Of a stretch of 34,278 nt of DNA, positions 24,328 to 31,940 are shown piece by piece. Made by a program: the position numbers and the translations under genes. The DNA is from Magnetovibrio sp. Lineage in GTDB: Bacteria > Pseudomonadota > Alphaproteobacteria > Rhodospirillales > Magnetovibrionaceae. Under the pieces are notes generated by a model. It did no database searches. It was given only the letters and a program-made list of their open reading frames with translations, and was not told where the DNA came from. Location: assembly GCA_028281525.1 (NCBI GenBank), contig JANQJR010000067.1, positions 1-34,278 on the forward strand, written 5' to 3'. Every line of letters starts with the position of its first letter. Position 1 is the first letter of the stretch.

Positions 24328-25979
24328 GGATTCCGCTCCTCAGAAGGCATAAAAATTTTGCTGCCGAACAAAGGCAAGCCCTGCGTGGTGATGTGCGCGC
24401 GGATGTCATCGTTGATGAGCACCATGGGAAATGTCATGGTCACCGCCTTGCTGTGACGCTGGACGACACGCATGGCCTCGTATTTGGTGTAGCGCGCCCG
24501 CGTGGAGAATTTTCCACCCCCGCCTTTGACCCGCCAAACGTCGCGATCGCGCACGGCACACAGCCATGGGCTGCGCGTGTCGAACAATCCATGCCCGATC
24601 ATCTTGACGCCCCAAGGCTTCATCAGGCGGTTAAACGCGCCCGGTATGGTCTTGTCATATAGACGGCGCAATGGCGGCAAGGGTTTATCGTAGCGTAGTT
24701 CATGGATCTTGCCATTCGCCCAAGCGATGCCGTCCAAGTCTTCGGCGACAACATGCAAAAGCATCAACTTCATGGCCAATGCAGCCCAATCGTTGCGAAA
24801 CGGCGCGCGCGGAATGATTCCCCGCGCCGCGCGTCGCGCCAGCGCTTGGTGCCAGTCGCTTTGCAACTCCTCGACAAACAAAACCCGCTCACCATTTTGG
24901 GTTTCGCGGATTTTGGTGCGAATGTGCGCAAGGATGTTGCGTTCAAAGTAATGGCCGCTGAAGTGCGTGTGCGCATATTCCGGCAGCGTCACCAACCATT
25001 CGCGGTATTGCGTGCCGCCGTGAAGAGTCATGTAATCGTAGCGGGCGTTTTCCACCATATCGCAACGCACCCGGCCATTGCGCAACGCATTGCTTTTGGC
25101 AACTTCAATGGCCCGGTCTTGGCTCTCGAACAATTTGCGTTTTTTCGACGTGCCATCGGTGATCGCTTCACCGTAAGGACCGAGGACGAACCACGCCGAG
25201 AACGTGCCGGCGGAAATCGTGCGCCCCCCCGGCCAAAGGACCCCGATCTTATAAGACGGTTCTTCGCTGCTGAGACGAATGACGCCGATGTCATCGTCCC
25301 CGACGGGCAGGCCCGCCTGTTGCAGCTGGTAGCCCTTGAGCTTTTGGGCAACCTCAACGAACGGCAGGCTGCAACCTTGCGCGCACACCAGCTCATGGCT
25401 CAAACGCGGGCGAATGGCGGAAAAATCCATGCTGTCGGTGATGACCGCCTTGTCGATAACACGGTCTTCGGACAGGCCGTCGAGAACGCCCAAGATCCCG
25501 GACCACTCCAGTTCTTCGAGGCGAATGCCGTCATTTTGCAGATTCACAAGCGTTTGACGCCATTGCGGCGCCTTGGCGCGCGGCAGATTTAGCTGTCCAA
25601 CACGCGTTCGCAACGAACTGTAGAGCCGTTCGGGATAATCGAACACGTATTCGCGGGGTTTCACCTCTTCGGCGAGAAGACGGCGGCGTGCCTGTTCAAT
25701 GACGCGAAACTGCGGTGCTTCGCGGACCCAGGCGGTAAAAAACTCGCGATCCTTATCGTCCCACTTCCGAAGCCAGCCGACATCGGCAAGCGTATGGCCT
25801 GAAAAGTCGATACGCCGCGTGGCGCCCGTCACACGGGGATGTTCAACCAGGATGTCCACCAAGGCATAAAGATGGACGTGAGGCGTTTTGGCTTTAACCC
25901 GCAAGCCCGCGCGTCCCGCGTGAAAACGGGCGCGGTCAGCCGTGATATCCACAAAACGTCCGCTGGGCAGCACCGGCAT
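24324..25979 (-). CDS. Protein related to phage large polyvalent proteins (551 aa)
   Basis: Function is unknown. Residues about 138-168 (QWRQTL, then GIRLEELEWSGI) and about 325-430 contain a block I know from large multidomain phage and mobile-element proteins. That block reads REWLVTLPE, HFxxxNILAHIRTKIRE, GERVLFVEELQSDWHQ, APFRNDWAALAMKLML, then an IAWxxG segment. The E-E-x-Q-S-D-W-H core is intact. The rest has no recognised domain. Here it is a stand-alone protein with no phage structural genes nearby. AGGAG lies 6 bases before the ATG. It follows the small gene at 26010 by 30 bp, probably in one operon. Confidence 0.6.
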   Translation of the reverse strand: MPVLPSGRFVDITADRARFHAGRAGLRVKAKTPHVHLYALVDILVEHPRVTGATRRIDFSGHTLADVGWLRKWDDKDREFFTAWVREAPQFRVIEQARRRLLAEEVKPREYVFDYPERLYSSLRTRVGQLNLPRAKAPQWRQTLVNLQNDGIRLEELEWSGILGVLDGLSEDRVIDKAVITDSMDFSAIRPRLSHELVCAQGCSLPFVEVAQKLKGYQLQQAGLPVGDDDIGVIRLSSEEPSYKIGVLWPGGRTISAGTFSAWFVLGPYGEAITDGTSKKRKLFESQDRAIEVAKSNALRNGRVRCDMVENARYDYMTLHGGTQYREWLVTLPEYAHTHFSGHYFERNILAHIRTKIRETQNGERVLFVEELQSDWHQALARRAARGIIPRAPFRNDWAALAMKLMLLHVVAEDLDGIAWANGKIHELRYDKPLPPLRRLYDKTIPGAFNRLMKPWGVKMIGHGLFDTRSPWLCAVRDRDVWRVKGGGGKFSTRARYTKYEAMRVVQRHSKAVTMTFPMVLINDDIRAHITTQGLPLFGSKIFMPSEERNP

Positions 25980-26009
25980 CGCCGTCTCCTGTCCGTCCTT
26001 CGGGCCGCT

Positions 26010-26321
26010 TTAATCGTCTCCGACCAGCGCGTCTTCGCCAGCCCACCCCTGGGCTTTGGCTTTTTCCAACGCCTCGGTCTGAATGCGCATGAAATTTTCA
26101 CGCATGTCGTCGGGGAGGTTGGCGACCTGGAAGTTATACTTTTCCCATTCCGCGTTGACCTTGCGCCACAGATCCTCGATCCCCGCAGCTAGCCAGCCTT
26201 CGCAGGTTTCCGTTTCGGGAATCAGGCCAAACACCCAGGCATCGCGGATGATCTTGGCGGTATCGGTCATGCCGCCGTTGATTTCCTTGTCGATGCCGAC
26301 GTAGCGTTGCACATCTTTCAT
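26010..26321 (-). CDS. Small conserved-looking protein of unknown function (103 aa)
   Basis: This soluble, acidic, Trp-rich helical protein has no signal peptide. Visible features are MKDVQRYVGIDKEINGGMTD at the start, CEGWLAAGIEDLWRKVNAEW in the middle and a final helix with MRIQTEALEKAKAQGW. AAGGA lies 7 bases upstream of the ATG. It is the first gene of a two-gene unit with the polyvalent-related protein. I do not recognise a family. Confidence 0.7.
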   Translation of the reverse strand: MKDVQRYVGIDKEINGGMTDTAKIIRDAWVFGLIPETETCEGWLAAGIEDLWRKVNAEWEKYNFQVANLPDDMRENFMRIQTEALEKAKAQGWAGEDALVGDD

Positions 26322-26451
26322 GGTCGCATCCTTATAGGGGGTGGGCGCCCATACCAGGCAGCCCGTCTCAGGCCATACGTCAGAATACCCTTGGAATACG
26401 GTGGCTCAACCGCTTTCTTCGAACTGCAGCGTCATCCACGCCCCAACACCC

Positions 26452-26477
26452 AAAAGGGGCCGCCGGATGGCAGCCCC
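26452..26477 (-). terminator. Terminator of the sulfur-globule-like gene
   Basis: On the minus strand GGGGCTGCC pairs with GGCGGCCCC (one T-G pair) around ATCC and is followed by TTTT. It lies 27 bp after the stop of the gene at 26504. The rest of the gap 26322-26503 shows no gene. Confidence 0.85.
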
Positions 26478-26503
26478 TCGGTGGTTCTGAAATGCAAAGC
26501 GTG

Positions 26504-26905
26504 TTATTGCGCCGGTGCGACAGGCGCGGGTGGCGGCGCGTATGGGGCCACCGGCGCACCGTAACCGTAAGGCGCATAGCCGTACGGCGCGCGCCAGCCG
26601 TAGGGACCGTAGCCGTTGTATCCATTCCAGCCGTTCCTACCGTCCCAGCCGTTGAACATGTTGCCCATGCCGCGCATGCGAATGTTCACGTCAAAGTCGC
26701 CGAGCATATCGCCCCAGCCGTCACCCCAACCGTTGTTGCCCCAGTTGTTGCCGCCCCAGGGGCCCCAACCGTTGCCCCAACCCGGACCGCCCCAGCCAGG
26801 ACCACCCCAACCGGGGCCCCAGGCCTTCGCATCGGACGCGACGAACCCCGCGCCCGCAATCATGCCCGCCACGGCAACTATCTTGGCCATCTTCATCAGA
26901 CGCAT
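26504..26905 (-). CDS. Sulfur-globule-like secreted Gly/Trp/Tyr-rich protein
   Basis: This 133-residue protein has a signal peptide at 1-28 (cut after AKA). Residues 29-65 are built of GWG, GPGWGG and GNG repeats, then a short [10 protein letters not shown] stretch, then [10 protein letters not shown] and APYGY repeats, and a Pro/Ala tail. This composition and order match envelope proteins of sulfur globules in phototrophic and other sulfur-oxidising bacteria, where they coat stored elemental sulfur in the periplasm. GAGGAGG precedes the ATG, suggesting strong expression, and the gene stands alone with its own terminator. It could also be another low-complexity surface protein. Confidence 0.6.
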   Translation of the reverse strand: MRLMKMAKIVAVAGMIAGAGFVASDAKAWGPGWGGPGWGGPGWGNGWGPWGGNNWGNNGWGDGWGDMLGDFDVNIRMRGMGNMFNGWDGRNGWNGYNGYGPYGWRAPYGYAPYGYGAPVAPYAPPPAPVAPAQ

Positions 26906-27130
26906 CTGTCCCTCCTCTTAGAAGCCTTTACGGACGCCCTGCGCCCAAAACGAACAGGCATTATATTAGATCATTCGAATATATTCACCAAAGAAAATCG
27001 CCAAAGAAGAAACGCCTTACAGCATATCATCCTATGAGGGATGTTCGCGACCATCCTACCACTTGTATTTACACATGCCTGTGGTAATTTCCTGTCGGGC
27101 AGCTTAAATATTACGCTTTACGGAGGGGAC
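26906..27130. other. Divergent intergenic region
   Basis: This 225-bp region separates the sulfur-globule-like gene from the lipoprotein operon and should hold both promoters. It is AT-rich in the middle (about 26960-27010) and carries two close CCAAAGAA-type repeats (26988-27008). I see no confident promoter hexamers and no small gene. Confidence 0.4.
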
Positions 27131-27703
27131 ATGCATTTATCCACGAGATTCATCCGCCACGGCATCATCGCCACGAGCCTTTTGGCGCTCGCCGCCTGCG
27201 TACCGCCGAATGAGCACGCACTGAAAATCGGCGGCCCACCGCTTGTGGAAGGTGAAACCGTCTCTTCCTTGCGCGCCATGCAATCGCGCCGCTTCGACAC
27301 CTTGGAAACACAACGCCTGATCGAAGCGTCCACGGCGACGCTCCAAGACTTGGGATTCAACATCCAAACCACATCGACGGAATTCGGCGTGATCTCCGGT
27401 GCGAAGGACCGTGACGCCATCGAAGCCGCACAGGTCGCGGGACAGGTGGCGCTCGTCATACTTGCTGCGATTGGAGGCAACTCCCACCAGATGATCTATG
27501 ATGAAAGCCAGCAGATCAACGTGTCCTTGGTCGTGAATCAGACGAACGAAACGTCGTCTGTCGTGCGGGTGATGTTCGACCGCCACATCACCAACAACCA
27601 GGGCCAGCTTTGGAAAGCGGAAATCATCACGGACCTCGAAATCTACCAACAGTTTTTCGATAAACTGTCCGCCAGCGTGTTCCTGGAGGCGAACGAAATA
27701 TGA
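27131..27703 (+). CDS. Lipoprotein, paralogous family, member 1
   Basis: This 190-residue protein has a signal peptide with lipobox LAAC (Cys22). The mature part carries the family pattern: MQSRRFDT, LQDLGFNI, EFGVISGAKDRD, and at the end IYQQFFDKLSASVFLEANEI. It also has an extra hydrophobic stretch, AAQVAGQVALVILAAIGG, that the shorter paralogues lack. The ATG at 27131 has GGAGGGG just upstream. It overlaps the next gene by 4 bp. It is probably anchored in the outer membrane; function unknown. Confidence 0.8.
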   Translation: MHLSTRFIRHGIIATSLLALAACVPPNEHALKIGGPPLVEGETVSSLRAMQSRRFDTLETQRLIEASTATLQDLGFNIQTTSTEFGVISGAKDRDAIEAAQVAGQVALVILAAIGGNSHQMIYDESQQINVSLVVNQTNETSSVVRVMFDRHITNNQGQLWKAEIITDLEIYQQFFDKLSASVFLEANEI

Positions 27704-28218
27704 TGATCAACAAACAGATTCGCATGGCCGCCGTGCTCGCTTTGCTGAGCCTGTCCGTTTCGGCCTGCCAAACCACCCAAAACGTCGTGCTGAGCCAGAA
27801 AAGCGCCCTTGAATTGCGCAGCATACAAAGCCGCGTGTTCGAAACCTCTGATGAGCGCAAGGTCTTCCGGGCGGTCATCTCCGTGATGCAGGACCTAGGC
27901 TATTCCATGACGTCCGTCGAACCGGAAGCGGGCGTCATTTCCGGCAATAAGCTCGCGATGTTGGACCTCACGGCCACCGTGAACAAAAAAGGGGATGACG
28001 CAACCGCTGTGCGCGCCAACGCTATCGTCAAAGTGAATTATCAGACCGTCCCGCATCAGGTCGACAGCGCCGAATTCTATCAGCAGCGCTTTTTCGCCCC
28101 CCTGTCCCAGGCCTTGTTCCTGGATGCGCTGTATGACGAAGATGCGATGCCGCCGGAAAGCGAAAGCACCGCGCTCAACACCAGCGAAACAACGCCAGAA
28201 TCCCCGAATTCTCAGTAG
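27700..28218 (+). CDS. Lipoprotein, paralogous family, member 2
   Basis: This 172-residue protein has lipobox VSAC near residue 23. It carries the same pattern as its neighbours: RSIQSRVFET, MQDLGYSM, EAGVISGNK and YQQRFFAPLSQALFLDALY. It differs by an acidic, Ser/Thr-rich C-terminal tail of about 25 residues. It overlaps member 1 (ATGATGA) and precedes the BamE-like gene by 11 bp. Confidence 0.8.
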   Translation: MMINKQIRMAAVLALLSLSVSACQTTQNVVLSQKSALELRSIQSRVFETSDERKVFRAVISVMQDLGYSMTSVEPEAGVISGNKLAMLDLTATVNKKGDDATAVRANAIVKVNYQTVPHQVDSAEFYQQRFFAPLSQALFLDALYDEDAMPPESESTALNTSETTPESPNSQ

Positions 28219-28229
28219 GAAACCGTCAC

Positions 28230-28709
28230 ATGCGAAAAATGAGTTCGATTTTGCCGATTGCGGCATGCGCCCTTGGCTTGGCTCTTCTCACAGGATGCAA
28301 AACGGCGCAACAGCATGCCGCCGACGTGCAGGCCGCGAATACGCAGGATGAGCGTATCTCCGTCGGTACGGTGCAGCGTGAAATCAAGGTCGGCATGTCG
28401 TCCGCCGACGTCGTCTCTGTTTTGGGCTCGCCCAACATGGTCACCACCGACAGCCAACGCCGGGAAAACTGGGTGTACGACAAGATCAGCACCGAACAGG
28501 TCTATTCGGCATCATCCGGTGGCGTTAACGCCCTGATTTTGGGTGGTGCATTGATTGGCAATCGAGGCCTCGCCGGCGGTGCCGGTGGCGCGGGGTACCA
28601 AAGCGGCTCCGGAGCCGCCAAAACATCCCAACGCACGCTGACCATCATCATCAAGTTCGACGAGAACAGCCAGGTTCGCGATTTCGCGTACCGCTACAGC
28701 AGCTTCTGA
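28230..28709 (+). CDS. BamE/SmpA-like lipoprotein
   Basis: This 159-residue protein has lipobox LTGC near residue 23. The mature part contains ISVGTVQREIKVGMSSADVV and LGSPNMVTTDSQRRENWVYD, the turn and strand pattern of BamE/SmpA-like domains. It then has a Gly/Ala-rich segment (GGALIGNRGLAGGAGGAGYQ) and a last strand pair. Standard BamE helps outer-membrane protein assembly; this one sits among family lipoproteins and is probably a specialised relative and not the housekeeping BamE. Confidence 0.75.
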   Translation: MRKMSSILPIAACALGLALLTGCKTAQQHAADVQAANTQDERISVGTVQREIKVGMSSADVVSVLGSPNMVTTDSQRRENWVYDKISTEQVYSASSGGVNALILGGALIGNRGLAGGAGGAGYQSGSGAAKTSQRTLTIIIKFDENSQVRDFAYRYSSF

Positions 28710-28711
28710 TC

Positions 28712-29188
28712 ATGATGCCGTACCGTCACGTCCTGAGCGCATGCGCCGCCTTATTGTTGCTCACAGGCTGCCAGACAGCTCATGCCCCGCAGTCGGGCTT
28801 CACTTCGACCGTCAGTATGGCGCAAAAGCGCGCCATGGACTCGCGCATGTTCGAAACCGAAGACGAAGCCACCGTGCTCAATGCTGCGGTCGGCCTCTTA
28901 CAAGACCTTGGCTATAAACTCGACGAGACGGACTTGAAAACCGGTGTGGTATCCGGATCGAAGGGCCAAGACCGAAACCAATGGAGCTACGGCTACGATA
29001 TCCGCGTTACGGTCACGACCACACCGCTCAAAACGGGTGGCATTCGGGTTCGGGCCACGTTCCAGGAAATTCAGCAAAGCGTGACCGCCAGATTCTCCCA
29101 CGGCAAACCCATCTCGGACCCCGCGATTTACCAAAACTTTTTTAACAAGCTCTCGCAGTCCCTGTTCTTGGAGGCGCACCACATATGA
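28712..29188 (+). CDS. Lipoprotein, paralogous family, member 3
   Basis: This 158-residue protein has lipobox LTGC near residue 20. Family pattern: MDSRMFETEDEATVLNAAVG, LLQDLGYKLDETDLKTGVVS, GSKGQDRN, and the end IYQNFFNKLSQSLFLEAHHI. It starts 2 bp after the BamE-like gene and overlaps member 4 by 4 bp. Confidence 0.8.
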   Translation: MMPYRHVLSACAALLLLTGCQTAHAPQSGFTSTVSMAQKRAMDSRMFETEDEATVLNAAVGLLQDLGYKLDETDLKTGVVSGSKGQDRNQWSYGYDIRVTVTTTPLKTGGIRVRATFQEIQQSVTARFSHGKPISDPAIYQNFFNKLSQSLFLEAHHI

Positions 29189-29613
29189 CCCGTTCAATCG
29201 CCAAGGTATGTTGCATCATCGGACTTACAGCCCTGGTTGCCGGATGCCAAATGGATTCGCGCCAACAAATCCTCGCCATGGACAAAAGCCAGGTTGCGTT
29301 GCGCTCGGTGCAAACACGTGCTTTCGACACGAATGACGTTACGCTCACCGTACGCACGGTGATCGCAACCCTTCAGGACCTGGGTTTCACGGTCGACAAA
29401 GTCGACAACACCCTTGGCCTCGTCACGGCGACCAAAGCCGGAAATTTTCTTTTGAAAATGACGGTCACGGTTCGACCGCGGGGTGACAGCCAAGTCGTCG
29501 TACGCGCCAGCGCACAACGCAACATCAAGGCCGTCAGCGATGCCATACCCTATCAGCAGTTTTTCGATAGTCTATCCCAGGCACTGTTCCTCGAAGCGCA
29601 CGACGTCACTTGA
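29185..29613 (+). CDS. Lipoprotein, paralogous family, member 4
   Basis: This 142-residue protein, the shortest member, has lipobox VAGC near residue 22. Family pattern: RSVQTRAFDTNDVTLTVRTV, LQDLGFTVDKVDNTLGLVTA and the end YQQFFDSLSQALFLEAHDVT. Its 3' end overlaps the end of the convergent amphi-Trp gene by 8 bp, with no terminator between. Confidence 0.8.
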   Translation: MTRSIAKVCCIIGLTALVAGCQMDSRQQILAMDKSQVALRSVQTRAFDTNDVTLTVRTVIATLQDLGFTVDKVDNTLGLVTATKAGNFLLKMTVTVRPRGDSQVVVRASAQRNIKAVSDAIPYQQFFDSLSQALFLEAHDVT

Positions 29614-29884
29614 TCTTTAACGTCTTTTTGCCGGGCTTTTCCGTTTCGCCTTGCCAGGAGATGCGGATGTCGAGTTTGTTGAGGTCATCGTCCGCTGATG
29701 CGTTGATCTTGAGCCTGAGCAGCCCCGCGGGCTCCAAGGTCATACTTCCATCCCCATCGGACAGCGTGATCTTGCCCTGACCAATTCCTGCCGTAATGGA
29801 TTTCAACAAATCCTTGATGGTGTCTTGATCCTGCAGGGATTCATGACGAAAACGCCCATTCTGCTTTACATTGTTTTGTTTCAT
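29606..29884 (-). CDS. amphi-Trp domain protein
   Basis: This 92-residue protein shows the amphi-Trp domain pattern: FRHESLQDQDTIKDLLKSI, ITAGIGQGKITLSDGDGSMT, LEPAGLLRLKINA and LDIRISWQG. The domain is a small module of unknown function often found near GAK-system genes. GAGG lies 7 bases before the ATG, which overlaps the end of the metallophosphatase gene (ATGA). It is the last gene of the operon that enters from the right edge. Confidence 0.8.
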   Translation of the reverse strand: MKQNNVKQNGRFRHESLQDQDTIKDLLKSITAGIGQGKITLSDGDGSMTLEPAGLLRLKINASADDDLNKLDIRISWQGETEKPGKKTLKIK

Positions 29885-31248
29885 ACCTTGCGCCTCATCT
29901 TTTTGCGCCCCTTCTTAAGCTCCTTGAGGGTCGCGCCGGGTTCGAAAACCTTGACGTACGGATAGTCGCTGGACACGCCGAGGATTTTACCTTGCGGCTC
30001 GACGATCGTCACCGCCGCACCACGCCCACGCACGCGTTCCTTAACGCGGGTCTGGCTATCCAGGCTGGCATCGCACTCGAAACTGAGCAAACTGCGCCGC
30101 CCCGCCAACCGTTGGCCATGATGCAAATTGCGGTGCCCGTGGATTACCGCGCTGATTCCCGCCTGGCGCACGTGGCGCGCGCCCTTTTCCGAAAACGGCA
30201 GATCGACGCTGCGGTACTTGGTGCGAATGGTGTTGCACAGAGACCCGTAATAGAAATCGAACGGCTTGCCTTTCAAGGCATCACGAAACTCTGCATTCAG
30301 CGCCTTGACACCACCGCCGCGCAGCCGTTTGGCGATAACGTTGTCGAGACCGGCGTGCACGAACAGGATCGACCCCGCACGGTAGCTCAGGCGCATGCGT
30401 TTGTAGAACCATGCGAACTCTCCGTTCGGTTTTAAAAACAACTCTTGCCATGTCTTCGCTGCCGCATAGACGTGACGCAACGTTAGCCCCTGCGCGGCGC
30501 AGAGTTTTTCGAAGCGCTCCCGCTTCTTGCGGATACGCACCATTTCGCGCCGGATTTGTTGGGGACGCACTTGGCCTTCGGCCAACTTAGGGAAGTTGTC
30601 GAACCACTTGTCCGACGGATATAAACGCTTGCGGCATTCCTTTTCGCTCGGGATGCCTTTGAGTTTCTTCCCGTCTTTCAAGTAATCGTCCCAAATCTCC
30701 TTGATCAGCGGGATGATCTTCTGTCCGGTGCGGATGAAAAAATGTTCGTTGTGGGCTTCCTTGTTGCGCCCGACAACGGCCATGCCGAGCTTCACCCGCA
30801 CATCGTGATTGCCCGCCAACAACCGCACCCGTGCGCCTTCTTCGATCAGATGACGGACGGTGCGCAAGAGCCCCAAAGAACTCGGCCCCTTGTCGAAGCA
30901 ATCCCCGCCAATCACGAAAACGGCGTCTTTGCCGACGCGGGTGAGTTTGAAATCCCAAGGCTTCTTGCCGGTTTTCCTGATTCCGCCGGAAGCGACCAGG
31001 GACGCGGCGAAAGCGTCCGGATCGCCATGCAGATCGGAAAAGAAGAAGTGGCGGCGTTTCGGCCATTGCCAGAGCTTTTGCTCGTTCAGATGCGACAGGG
31101 TGGACACCAACACATTGACGTCGTCGCCGTCCTTGGCGATGGATTTGAGCCCACCGTGGGTCCAATCGCGCCCTTCACGGGGCAAACGCACCTGCAGGTA
31201 CGACTTACCGTGATAGTGAATAACCGCTTTGGATTTGCGCTTGTGCAT
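29881..31248 (-). CDS. Calcineurin-like metallophosphatase
   Basis: This 455-residue protein has the complete two-metal phosphoesterase motif set: SDLHGD (near 75), GGDCFDKG (near 115), GNHD (near 145), HAGLDN (near 300) and HGHRNLHHG (near 370). A basic, helical insert of about 120 residues lies between GNHD and HAGL, and the C terminus is strongly basic. The ATG at 31248 sits 2 bp after the histidine phosphatase stop; a longer frame to 31290 would overlap that gene. Substrate unknown; possibly a protein or nucleotide phosphate made by the kinase upstream. Confidence 0.85.
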   Translation of the reverse strand: MHKRKSKAVIHYHGKSYLQVRLPREGRDWTHGGLKSIAKDGDDVNVLVSTLSHLNEQKLWQWPKRRHFFFSDLHGDPDAFAASLVASGGIRKTGKKPWDFKLTRVGKDAVFVIGGDCFDKGPSSLGLLRTVRHLIEEGARVRLLAGNHDVRVKLGMAVVGRNKEAHNEHFFIRTGQKIIPLIKEIWDDYLKDGKKLKGIPSEKECRKRLYPSDKWFDNFPKLAEGQVRPQQIRREMVRIRKKRERFEKLCAAQGLTLRHVYAAAKTWQELFLKPNGEFAWFYKRMRLSYRAGSILFVHAGLDNVIAKRLRGGGVKALNAEFRDALKGKPFDFYYGSLCNTIRTKYRSVDLPFSEKGARHVRQAGISAVIHGHRNLHHGQRLAGRRSLLSFECDASLDSQTRVKERVRGRGAAVTIVEPQGKILGVSSDYPYVKVFEPGATLKELKKGRKKMRRKV

Positions 31249-31250
31249 AC

Positions 31251-31940
31251 TCAATCCAACGTTTCTTCTTTTTCGCCGCGCACTTTCCACTCCCCGGCCA
31301 CATGGGCCCAGGGCTCATCACCTCTGTCTTCCAAGGCCACGGGGGTAGCGTGATGCATGCTGAGTTTCGCGATATCCTCGAATGCCAACGCACCCAGAAC
31401 ATGGGCGGCGTGGCGGAACGCCGCACCATGCCCGACGAAGACCATCATCGTATCCCTATCCGATTCCGCCAACACGGCCATCGCACCGCGCACGTGTGCG
31501 GCAACGCGTTGGCCCGCCTCCATCAAGGATTCCGCACCGGAAAACGGCAGCCGGTAATGGCTGTCGCTTTTCCATCCCGCTGGCGGGTCGTCGTAACGCG
31601 GGTCGCGTTGCAACACCGCTTCGATTTCCGCCACGCTCAGGTTGTTGGCGATGCCCACGCCCCGTTCCACCAGTTCGTTGAAACCCTGCACATGATCGAT
31701 GCCGCCCAAATCCTGGCGGATGATGTCGGCGGTCTGCCACGCACGCAACAGGTTGGAGGCATGGATCACCGGATGAATGATGCATCCTTGCCCCTTCGCC
31801 ATGGCCGCCAACAGCAAGGACGCGCCGTGGGCCTGGACCTTACCGTTGTCGGTCAGCGGAAAGGGTTGGTGTGCGCTGGGCGCGTTCGGGCGTTGAAAGT
31901 AGTCCCCGTGGCGCAGGAAAACGGCGAGGCAGCGGCTCAT
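31251..31940 (-). CDS. Histidine phosphatase family protein
   Basis: This 229-residue protein has the family catalytic set: FLRHGDY (His and Arg of RHG), HASNLLRAWQTAD (second Arg), a Glu in GAESLMEAG and the second His in FVGHGAAFRH. AGGAGG precedes the ATG, which overlaps the stop of the SixA-Nudix gene (ATGA). Such enzymes remove phosphate from proteins or small molecules; the substrate is not evident. Confidence 0.88.
   Translation of the reverse strand: MSRCLAVFLRHGDYFQRPNAPSAHQPFPLTDNGKVQAHGASLLLAAMAKGQGCIIHPVIHASNLLRAWQTADIIRQDLGGIDHVQGFNELVERGVGIANNLSVAEIEAVLQRDPRYDDPPAGWKSDSHYRLPFSGAESLMEAGQRVAAHVRGAMAVLAESDRDTMMVFVGHGAAFRHAAHVLGALAFEDIAKLSMHHATPVALEDRGDEPWAHVAGEWKVRGEKEETLD

Noticed and set aside
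26500-26900. Short repeated blocks that look like a repeat array
   Set aside because: They encode the Gly/Trp and Gly/Tyr repeats of the sulfur-globule-like protein; spacing is irregular and there are no spacers, so it is not a CRISPR array.
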